Origin: JBAYHN01 sp041666125
GTDB taxonomy: Bacteria > Patescibacteriota > Gracilibacteria > UBA1369 > UM-FILTER-53-11
DNA length: 10,255 nucleotides
NCBI GenBank assembly: GCA_041666125.1
Contig: JBAYHN010000051.1
Location: 1-10,255 of the forward strand
Direction of reading: 5' to 3'
This document shows positions 1 to 6,800 of the stretch, one piece after another. The translations under genes and the position numbers were made by a program. Every line of letters starts with the position of its first letter. The stretch's first letter is position 1. The notes under the pieces are model-generated. The model saw only the letters and a program-made list of their open reading frames with translations, ran no database searches and was not told the origin of the DNA.

Positions 1-2
1 CA

Positions 3-371
3 AGGGTAGATGTATCAGATGCCAGAGGGCAGAGAAGTGATGCGCAACCTGAACAGCCAGCAGATGGTTCCGATACGGCATTTGGAGCTGCACGAGCAAT
101 GGTTTTAGACTTCTGCAGACAGCATAAGGTTTTAACTGCATTAGGAGGTACTGCAATCGTAATTGGTGCTGTCGCTCAAGTTGGGACATGCTACAACGAA
201 AGAGATCTTGCACGTATTGAGGGACAAGAACGCGCAGGAACGGATGATACGGAGCCAGCAATGATTTTTGGTACTCCTGATGACTGTGATAGGGGAGATA
301 TGACGGATAGCTTAAGACAAGCTGCTGATTGCAACAATCCACATACTCCTAGACCTGCTCCTAGATACTAA
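3..371 (+). CDS. 3' end of an unidentified gene, one membrane segment (5' truncated by window edge)
   Basis: I do not recognise this protein. The frame is open from base 3 to the TAA at 369-371. The other two plus frames are closed within the first 45 bases, so the gene most likely begins left of the window. The ATG at 99 is an internal Met or, less likely, the real start; no ribosome site precedes it. The visible 122 residues are an Asp/Gln/Pro/Ala-rich linker, one hydrophobic segment at about residues 43-61 (VLTALGGTAIVIGAVAQVG), and a polar tail ending in PRPAPRY. This suggests a single-pass membrane-anchored protein with a short C-terminal domain. Only one Lys occurs in 122 residues, against many Arg, Asp and Ala, unlike the Lys-rich neighbours. 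Its stop overlaps the stop of the convergent priA by 4 nt (368-371). That the DNA is coding is fairly secure; the function is unknown. Confidence 0.6.
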   Translation, partial: RVDVSDARGQRSDAQPEQPADGSDTAFGAARAMVLDFCRQHKVLTALGGTAIVIGAVAQVGTCYNERDLARIEGQERAGTDDTEPAMIFGTPDDCDRGDMTDSLRQAADCNNPHTPRPAPRY

Positions 372-2041
372 TCTGCCTTGTTAAAAGGTGGCAGGTTAAA
401 GGGCCTTCGTGATTCAAGTTCGGCTTCATAGAAACTTTCTATGGAGCCGTTTTTTATGGCGTTAAAAACTTGATTGTCCGGCATGAAAGTCTGAATGATC
501 ATTTCTTTTTTGGAAAGAAGTTTTAGGTGCTCGAGTATTTGAAAAACGCGCTCTCCCGTGCGGAAATCGGGGAAGTGTAAGATTGAATCCGGCATAACTG
601 CGACGGTTAAATTTAGTCGTGGCAAATTAAAAGGTTTGTTTATTATTTGAGTTGCTATGAGAATGTCTGCGGTTTCTAAAACTTTTTCGTTTAATTCTAC
701 TGCCGCAGTTTTTTTGTCGAAAATTGTCTCTGCGTCCAGGCGTAGGATTTTTGCACGGCCAAATATTTTTGCAATTTCCGTTTCGATTTTTTCTGTCCCG
801 TAGCCGAGCTGTTTAAGTTTTACACTTTTGCAGTTTTCACAGGAGGAGGGGATTTGTCTTGAGATGTGACATTTGCGGCACTGCATTTGTTCGTGTTTGT
901 GAATGGTAAAAGCCGATTTGCATTTTTCGCAGCGAAGTACGTTCCCGCAATCTTCGCAAATGACTGCGGAGGCTTCACCTATGCGGTTTAAGAATAGAAG
1001 TGCCTGTGAATTTTGGGCCAGGCAACTTGCAATTTTTTCAACTGTTTTTTCCGCCAAAATTTCGTAGTTTCCTTTTCTGCGTTCATCGAACATGTCTAAA
1101 ATTTCCACTTTTGTTTGAGCATTTTTTGATTCCCATTCGAATTTATTGAAAATATTTTTGCTGATTTTGTGCCACATCTCTGCGCGTGGAGATGCGCTGA
1201 TTGCAATTAATGGGATGTTCCAAATTTTGGCTAGCTGCTCTGCAATTTCCAGCGCGTGATAGTTTGGAGTCCTCTTCTCATTGTAGTTTTCGTTGTGTTC
1301 AAAGTCCAAAACAATTGCGGACAGATTTTTGAATGGAAGGAAAAGTGACGCGCGTGTTCCAAAGATAATTCCACTTTCGCCGTTTTTAATATTTTCCCAC
1401 ATCCGCGCTTTTTCTGGCTCTTTTAAACCACCGTGGAAAACCGCAAAGTTTTTTGCAAGTTTTTGGGTGTAAAAAACTTCCGGAAGGAGATATAGAATTT
1501 GTGAGTTCTTGGGCATTTGATCAGCTAAAAATGAGATTAGCTCTGCTCGTGGTAGGCGCGTTTTTTCAATTACAATTTTCTTGGATGAATCTTTTAATAA
1601 ATTTTTAGTCAGATTTTTTAGCTCGTCATTTTTAGGCAACGTGATTTTTATATTTTTTTTAATTTCATTTTTCTCCGCTGTCGGTTGCGGATTTTCTAAA
1701 ACTTTTTCTTTGGCCTTCTTTTTTTTACTTGGGCGCCAAATTTTTTCCGGAATAAAGAAATCAACGGTTTTGGAAAATCCGCACTTATATTTTTCACTCA
1801 TCCAATTGGCAAGATCCATCTGGAATTTCGGCAAAATAACGGGAATAACTTCTTCAATTGCCTTTGTGGCATACTTTGGCGCCTCGGAATGTAGCCGCCT
1901 AACAATTCCCAAAATTGTCTGTTTGCGAAAAGGAATTTTTACCAGCTGGCCTTCTTGCACTTTTAAATTCTCTGGCACGCTATAAGTAAAACTGTCGAAA
2001 TTAGAAGGAACTCTGCGATGTAGGACTATTTCTGCGAACAT
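368..2041 (-). CDS. priA: PriA-like primosomal protein N', degenerate helicase motifs and no C-terminal domain
   Basis: PriA restarts stalled replication forks by binding forked DNA and loading the helicase. This 557-aa protein is short for the family (E. coli 732). The N-terminal 3'-DNA-binding domain fits (residues 1-100, with FTYSVP and GQLVKIPF). A Lys-rich linker follows at about 105-155. The motor is recognisable by LLPEVFYTQKL (185-195), GTRASLFLPF (228-237), LGYGTEKIE (412-420) and PDFRTGERVFQ (491-501). All eight zinc cysteines are present: 362, 365, 371, 374, 388, 391, 401, 404. The ATPase signatures are lost. No GxGKT occurs where Walker A belongs (about 155-170). DEEH is DFEH (246-249), GSATPS is ISASPR (281-286), and QxxGRxGR is absent after 501. 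The protein stops just after the PPF of the usual ERRxxxxPPF motif, so the C-terminal domain is missing. Family membership is secure. Loss of ATPase activity is inference; actinobacterial PriA offers a known parallel. The start has no Shine-Dalgarno site; a TATAAT lies 8 nt upstream. Confidence 0.9.
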   Translation of the reverse strand: MFAEIVLHRRVPSNFDSFTYSVPENLKVQEGQLVKIPFRKQTILGIVRRLHSEAPKYATKAIEEVIPVILPKFQMDLANWMSEKYKCGFSKTVDFFIPEKIWRPSKKKKAKEKVLENPQPTAEKNEIKKNIKITLPKNDELKNLTKNLLKDSSKKIVIEKTRLPRAELISFLADQMPKNSQILYLLPEVFYTQKLAKNFAVFHGGLKEPEKARMWENIKNGESGIIFGTRASLFLPFKNLSAIVLDFEHNENYNEKRTPNYHALEIAEQLAKIWNIPLIAISASPRAEMWHKISKNIFNKFEWESKNAQTKVEILDMFDERRKGNYEILAEKTVEKIASCLAQNSQALLFLNRIGEASAVICEDCGNVLRCEKCKSAFTIHKHEQMQCRKCHISRQIPSSCENCKSVKLKQLGYGTEKIETEIAKIFGRAKILRLDAETIFDKKTAAVELNEKVLETADILIATQIINKPFNLPRLNLTVAVMPDSILHFPDFRTGERVFQILEHLKLLSKKEMIIQTFMPDNQVFNAIKNGSIESFYEAELESRRPFNLPPFNKAD

Positions 2042-2055
2042 GGGATATCATTATA
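2042..2055 (-). promoter_or_regulatory. Candidate priA promoter (-10 box 8 nt before ATG, leaderless)
   Basis: A perfect TATAAT on the minus strand (2055-2050) is followed by eight bases, GATATCCC, and then the priA ATG. It begins only 4 nt after the transaldolase stop codon. With normal -10 to +1 spacing, transcription would start at or next to the A of the ATG. No convincing -35 is present: the best is TCGACG at 2080-2075 with a long 19-nt spacer. Read-through from the transaldolase gene is also possible. Confidence 0.45.
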
Positions 2056-2059
2056 CCCT

Positions 2060-2710
2060 TTATTTTTCTTTTTTCGTCGATTCCCAATCTTTTATAAACT
2101 TCTCAATGCCCGCATCCGTGAGAGAGTGTTTCATCATTTGCTCCAATATTTTGTATGGAACAGTCGCAATGTGCGCGCCAATTGCCGCAGCATGTTGCAC
2201 AGTTAGCGGAGACCTTACAGAAGCCACAATCAATTCTGACTTAAAATTGTAATTATTTAAAATTTGCATTGATTCATCCACTGTTGCGAGTCCGTTTTCG
2301 CCAGCATCATCCAAACGTCCCACAAAAACACTTATAAAAGTTGCGCCGGCTTTTGCGGCGAGCAGAACTTGATTTGCCGAAAATACCAGGGTCACATTTG
2401 TTTTAATGCCAAGTTTGGCAAGTTCCTTTGTTGTTGCAAGCCCTTCTGCAGTGCATGGAATTTTTATTGTTACATTTTTGTGCCACTTTGCGAGTTCCTT
2501 TGCTTCCTCAACCATTTTATCTGCCTCTGTGCTCATTATTTCCGCGCTTACCGGCCCATCAATTATTTTGCAAATTTCTATAACCGTTTTTTTAAAATCG
2601 CGGCCTTCTTTTGCAATAAGGCTTGGATTTGTGGTTGCGCCATCAATAATGCCCCAAGATGCGGCTTTTTTGATCTCACTGATATTTGCGCTGTCTATGA
2701 AGAGTTTCAT
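2060..2710 (-). CDS. tal: Transaldolase, small TalC/FSA-type family
   Basis: This cytosolic pentose-phosphate-pathway enzyme moves a dihydroxyacetone unit between sedoheptulose-7-P and glyceraldehyde-3-P, giving erythrose-4-P and fructose-6-P. At 216 aa it has the length of the compact TalC/fructose-6-P aldolase class. The TIM-barrel active site is visible: Asp6 in FIDSAN, TTNPSL (26-31), Glu57 in SAEIMS, the Schiff-base Lys83 in TIKIP (81-85), and FSANQ (110-114). Position 129 (SVFVGRLDD) is Phe, where E. coli FsaA has Tyr131, and position 57 is Glu, where FsaA has Gln59. Both choices are the transaldolase-type residues, so I call transaldolase rather than fructose-6-P aldolase. The gene is 18 nt upstream of priA in the same direction. 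No Shine-Dalgarno site precedes the ATG; the sequence just before it is pyrimidine-rich (TTTTCTCCTT). Nothing is truncated. Confidence 0.95.
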   Translation of the reverse strand: MKLFIDSANISEIKKAASWGIIDGATTNPSLIAKEGRDFKKTVIEICKIIDGPVSAEIMSTEADKMVEEAKELAKWHKNVTIKIPCTAEGLATTKELAKLGIKTNVTLVFSANQVLLAAKAGATFISVFVGRLDDAGENGLATVDESMQILNNYNFKSELIVASVRSPLTVQHAAAIGAHIATVPYKILEQMMKHSLTDAGIEKFIKDWESTKKEK

Positions 2711-2724
2711 AAGGAGAAAATTAC

Positions 2725-2753
2725 TTAAAACAGGCTAGATTATAGCGTATAAT
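2725..2753 (+). promoter_or_regulatory. Candidate promoter of tRNA-Arg
   Basis: A perfect TATAAT at 2748-2753 stands 10 nt before the first base of the tRNA, so the primary transcript would have a leader of only a few bases. Seventeen bases upstream, TTAAAA (2725-2730) matches the -35 consensus at four of six positions. This gives the tRNA its own promoter, independent of the oppositely oriented protein genes on both sides. Confidence 0.6.
2739..2744 (-). promoter_or_regulatory. Candidate -10 box of the transaldolase gene
   Basis: A TATAAT on the minus strand lies 28 nt upstream of the transaldolase ATG, predicting a 5' leader of about 20 nt. The base-paired partner on the other strand, separated by GCG, is the -10 of tRNA-Arg. 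The -35 position (about 2767-2762, reading GTGCAG) falls inside the tRNA acceptor stem and is a poor match, so the promoter may be weak or activator-dependent. Confidence 0.5.
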
Positions 2754-2763
2754 CCAAATGTCT

Positions 2764-2838
2764 GCACCCGTAGTTCAACGGATAGAACGACGGTCTTCGG
2801 AACCGTTAATGAGGGTTCGATTCCCCCCGGGTGCACCA
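2764..2838 (+). tRNA. tRNA-Arg, anticodon UCG, CCA encoded
   Basis: The cloverleaf folds by eye. The acceptor stem is GCACCCG (2764-2770) with CGGGTGC (2828-2834). The D stem is GTTC/GAAC (2773-2776, 2785-2788) around AACGGATA. The anticodon stem is ACGGT/ACCGT (2790-2794, 2802-2806) around the loop CTTCGGA. The T arm is at 2811-2827 with loop TTCGATT. The discriminator is A2835 and the CCA end is encoded at 2836-2838. The anticodon TCG (2797-2799) reads the Arg codon CGA. The variable loop is short (4 nt). The second T-stem pair is an A-C mismatch (2812 with 2826). The gene lies 53 nt from the divergent transaldolase start and 10 nt from the stop codon of the convergent Cys-rich gene. No terminator is evident in that 10-nt gap. 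Confidence 0.95.
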
Positions 2839-2848
2839 TAGTTTAGTC

Positions 2849-3808
2849 TTACTTCCACCACATAGCCGCCGTATCTTCGTACTTATATGTAGTCGGAAGA
2901 TTTTTGCCGTATGAGCCCTCAGTCTTCATTTGAGTTTTGATTTCCGCGACTTTTTTAATGTATTCGTCCTGCGAATATTGCACATTTAGCACGCAGAATT
3001 CCTTATTTTGCAGGCCAACGCAGCCAAAGCAATTCTTGCAGCTAAAGCAAAGTTCGCAATATTCGCAATCGGAGCACGTCCGAATGTAATTACAAAAGTT
3101 GCAATTGTAAGTATTTAGCCCGATCGAGAATCCTTCATAGCAAAGCTCCGAGCCATCCGAAAAACTCATATCCACGCAATCTTTTGTGCGCCAACACTCT
3201 TGTATATACTGCGAATCCTGACATTCATGAGCATCAAAGCACGCGAAGCAGTTTTTTGATGCCGATATATATTCGCCCACACAATTCTCACTGCTTAAAA
3301 TGTGAGTTGCCTTATGCGGAGTTTTTAATTTTAGATTTTCAATTCCTTCAATGGCTTTTAATGTATTTTCTTTCTTATTTGAATTGAATTCTTTTATGCG
3401 CTGCAAATATTCTTCTTTACTGAGTTGTTCATTAAAGAAACAGTTTTGTTGTTGGCGCAGATTGTAACAGCCAAAACAATTATTGCAGCCCACGCATTCG
3501 CCACAAAATGCGCAGTCTGTGCAGTTTTTTAAATTTTGAGAATAATTGCAGTTGTAGCAGTGGCTGATGTCTGTGGATTCAAAGCAAAGCTCGCTGTATT
3601 CGCAATAATTACAATCCGTGCAATCGCGCGAATTTAACACAATTCCGCCATACATGCAGTCTTCGTTAAAATTGCCTCCAAAGAGCAAGTAACAGTTCTT
3701 GTTTTTGTCGGAATGCGTGCAATAGTCGGAATTCTCGGAACCGATGTTGATGTTGTAGAGGCGGGGAGTTTTAAGCCTCAGCGTCTCCAGCTCTTTTAGG
3801 AAGTCCAC
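2849..3808 (-). CDS. Cysteine-rich protein with two homologous halves, function unknown
   Basis: I cannot assign a function. The 319-aa protein has 34 Cys (about 11%), mostly in C-x2-C and C-x4-C spacing, and no signal peptide or membrane segment. It is an internal duplication. The first half starts at LKTP (12-15) and the second at LKTP (161-164). Both then show a SEN motif, KNC[YF], a [RK]DC motif, SELC[FY]E, YNCN[FY], a dense Cys cluster, NCFGC, and a half-ending xxx[NE][QY]-type segment with SxxEY (130-134; 279-283). Each half ends in a charged helix (about 131-155 and 280-297). The regular Cys-xx-Cys ladder suggests a metal- or disulfide-stabilised repeat fold; this is inference. From memory, similar proteins are common in CPR genomes and carry unreliable names. 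The start is GTG, preceded at 6 nt by an extended -10 box; an ATG-based start would remove much of the N-terminus. A terminator separates it from secDF. Confidence 0.85.
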   Translation of the reverse strand: MDFLKELETLRLKTPRLYNINIGSENSDYCTHSDKNKNCYLLFGGNFNEDCMYGGIVLNSRDCTDCNYCEYSELCFESTDISHCYNCNYSQNLKNCTDCAFCGECVGCNNCFGCYNLRQQQNCFFNEQLSKEEYLQRIKEFNSNKKENTLKAIEGIENLKLKTPHKATHILSSENCVGEYISASKNCFACFDAHECQDSQYIQECWRTKDCVDMSFSDGSELCYEGFSIGLNTYNCNFCNYIRTCSDCEYCELCFSCKNCFGCVGLQNKEFCVLNVQYSQDEYIKKVAEIKTQMKTEGSYGKNLPTTYKYEDTAAMWWK

Positions 3809-3823
3809 GGTGCTATTATACCA
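3809..3823 (-). promoter_or_regulatory. Extended -10 promoter of the Cys-rich gene, leaderless
   Basis: On the minus strand the sequence TGGTATAAT is a consensus extended -10 (TGnTATAAT; the hexamer is 3820-3815). Six bases (AGCACC) separate it from the GTG start, so transcription should begin at the start codon. No -35 is recognisable; that position is taken by the secDF terminator hairpin. An extended -10 can compensate for a missing -35. Confidence 0.55.
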
Positions 3824-3854
3824 AAAAGGGTTACCGATGAGCCGGCAACCCTTT
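3823..3854 (-). terminator. Rho-independent terminator after secDF
   Basis: On the minus strand the RNA would form a 12-bp stem, 5' arm AAAGGGTTGCCG and 3' arm CGGTAACCCTTT, closed by a 6-nt loop, with one G-U wobble. The stem runs straight into a TTTTT tract (3827-3823). It lies 28 nt after the secDF stop codon. The plus-strand version has an A-C mismatch at the wobble position, which fits use in the minus direction. Confidence 0.85.
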
Positions 3855-3882
3855 AAATTTATAAATTATTACTTAATCAACC

Positions 3883-6800
3883 TTATTTTTGTTCAGACTT
3901 CTTCTGCCACATAACAAGAAGAGGACTTGCGATGAAGATTGAAGAATAAGTACCTACAAGGATGCCTATTACAAGAACCAATACGAAGTTGAAGACTGAT
4001 GAGCTGCCGAATATTAATAGAGCCAAAAGCGTTATTAATACCGTTAGCGATGTGTTAATAGAACGTGTCATTGTTTGTGACATACTCTTGTTTGCAACGT
4101 GAGTGAAGGATTCGTCGCGATCCTGATATTTTAGATTTTCACGAATTCTGTCGAACACTACGATTGTGTCGTGAACGGAGAAACCCAAAACCGTAAGCAT
4201 GGCAGTAATAAAGAGTGCATCAACTTCCAGTTTTAATACCGAAAATATGCCGATTGGGATTATAACGTCGTGAATAAGTGCAACTATTGCGCAGACGCCG
4301 AATTTCCATGGGCTAACTTTCTTTGGAACTTTGCGGAATGCAAATGCGATGTAAAGAATGATCATTGTCATCGCAATCAAAACTGCAAAGAGTGCCTTTT
4401 GTTTGAGGCTTGAACCAACGACAGGACCAATAGTCGTATATTTGTTCTCTGTAAGATTGCCAAGTTTGTTTTTTAGACCTTCTAAAATCTTCTCATGTGT
4501 TTCGTTATCTATATGTTCAAGATTTATCAAGAATCCGTTCTCTTCGCCGGCTGTAACGATGCGGCTGTTGTCTAGGACTATCTTTGGTGTTTCGCTGGAT
4601 ATCGCTGTCCCCGTGGTGTTTGCAGCACTACCAGTAGTAGCTCCGGCATTCAAGCTGTCTTGTATATTTTTAAGTTCACTCTTTATTTGATCAGCAGTTA
4701 CTTGTTTCTCGAATTTAACATCCATCAATGTTCCACCTTTAAAGTCGATTCCAAGCTTTAATCCTGTGAAAATAAATGCAATTAAACAAATTCCAATAAT
4801 AACTCCGGAAACGCCAAACCAGATCTTTGTTTTCTCCACAATGTGGTAAACCTTCTTTTCTCCGACATTCTTTGATATGCCCCATAGCCACAATTTATCG
4901 CCGAGTTTTGTTCTCATGAAGGCCAAAAGGAGAGTTCGTGTGATTGTTATTGCCGTGAACATGGAAACCAAAATACCGGCAGCCAAGTTAAATGCGAATC
5001 CTTGAATGATTGATGTGCCAAAGTAGAACAATATTCCGCATGTGATAAGAGAGGAAAAGTTTGAATCGCGAATTGAGCTCCAAGCTCTGTCGAAACCAAC
5101 TTCGATGGCGGAATTTAGTGGACGGCCAGCGCGTAATTCTTCTTTTGTTCTTTCGAAAATAAGAATGTTGGCATCAACGGCCATACCAATAGAAAGAATA
5201 ACACCGGCTATACCTGCGAGTGTTAAAACTACAGCATTGCTTAGCAAGAATGTAACGAAGAAAAGAATAAAACATGCGAGTACAAAAGAAACAAATTTTT
5301 CCCAGCCATCTTCTTTTGAGTGAAGAATTTTATATACAACTCCGCCAAATACGATTATTCCAAGTCCTATTGCTAGAGGAAGAGGTAGTTCTGATTTGAT
5401 TAAGAAAAGCAGAATTGAAATGTAAATTCCTAATGCGAGTACTGCTATAAAGCCTGGCAATCTGTAATAAAGAATCATGAAAAGTGCCAATGCTATAACT
5501 CCTATTAAGCCTGCAATTAAGCTCTTATTTAAAGCTTCTTCGCCGAAAGTAGCACCGATTGTGTATTGTCCGCTCAAGATAACCGGAGCCGGGATTGCAC
5601 CTGTGTTTAGATCGCGAGCGAGAGCTTGTGCTTCGTCTATGCTAAAACGACCGGTAATAATTGCACTTCCGCCTGCAATTTTCTCATTTACGTTTGGAGC
5701 GGAAATCAAGCTGCCGCCTACAAAGATTGCAATTGGTTTCTCTACGTTACGTGCCGTAATTTGTTCGAAAAGTTTTGCTCCTTCCGGATTAAAATTAATG
5801 GAAACCGTTGGATTCATGAAATTGTCGAAAGTAACTGCAGCGCGTTGAAAGTGCTGACCAGTTAGCCCTGTGTCCTGCCATGGGTCTGGAGCTGTCGAGA
5901 AGAAAATCTTATTATATTTAACTTGTGTAAGGTCGTCGGCGCGAATGATGTGGAAGCCAAAAGGGGATTCAACTACGCCGGAAAGTTCACCTTTCTTGGT
6001 TAGAGCGAGTGCCGCTTTAGTGAAAGAATCAACATAAGTTCCATCGTCTTTTACAGGAGCACTTAATTTGCCTGCAGAATCTTTTGCTCCCGGTTCATCA
6101 GAAGAATCCTTTGCAAGTTTGTCGAAATCGGCACCACCTTGTAATTTTGTAAGATAATCCTGTGCCAATTGTTTTGCTTCTTCTTTGGAGCGAAGTACTG
6201 TGTCTTGTGCTTTGTCTGCACCTTTATAAGAAACAAGAACATGGCTCACTTGTACCGCTTTGTCTTTTTTGTCGAGTGTTGAAGTATTTCGTTCGTCGAT
6301 TAGTTTAATGGCAAAATATCCATCCAAAGGTGTAAGTTGTGAATTTTCAAATGAATATCCATCGTTTCCTTCCAATAAATCACCAATCACTTCTCCTTTG
6401 CTTGCATTGCCAATGGCTTTTGCGATTTTTTGATCTGTAACCTCACTTGTGAATTGCCAGTCTCCTTCCACAAATTTTACTTTTTCCGGAGAGGCTTGCA
6501 TTTCTTCTCTTCCAACTAGTTCAAAGCTGTTTTTGTCACCCAAAACTTTCTTTAAAATACTAGCTGCATATTTGCGTACGTTCTCTTTGTAATTCGGATC
6601 TTCTTTCTCGCGTTTTTCTTTGAATTCAAGCTGAATTGTCTTACCAACAACTTTCTTTGCTTCGTTTAAATCCTTCACTCCGGCAAGTTCAACAATCAAA
6701 TGTTGTTCGTTGCCCATTGCAGAAGTGTAAATATTTGGCTCAGAAACACCAAGTGAGTTTACGCGCTTATTGATAACCGTTTTTACTCCTTCTATAATTG

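Noticed and set aside
373..394. CTGCC/GGCAG inverted repeat as a terminator for the plus-strand gene
   Set aside because: The stem is only 5 bp with a 12-base loop, no T tract follows in either direction, and the bases are fully explained as the last codons of priA.
300..420. A frameshift or premature stop explaining the short PriA
   Set aside because: The minus strand beyond the stop shows no PriA C-terminal-like frame, and the region is already coding on the other strand. The eroded motor motifs argue for a long-standing reduced form instead.
2060..2710. Fructose-6-phosphate aldolase instead of transaldolase
   Set aside because: Phe129 and Glu57 are the transaldolase-type residues at the two positions where FsaA has Tyr and Gln.
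2764..2838. tRNA-Arg as an integration (att) site of a mobile element
   Set aside because: No integrase is present and no repeat of the tRNA 3' end appears elsewhere in the window. The genes on both sides are ordinary chromosomal genes.
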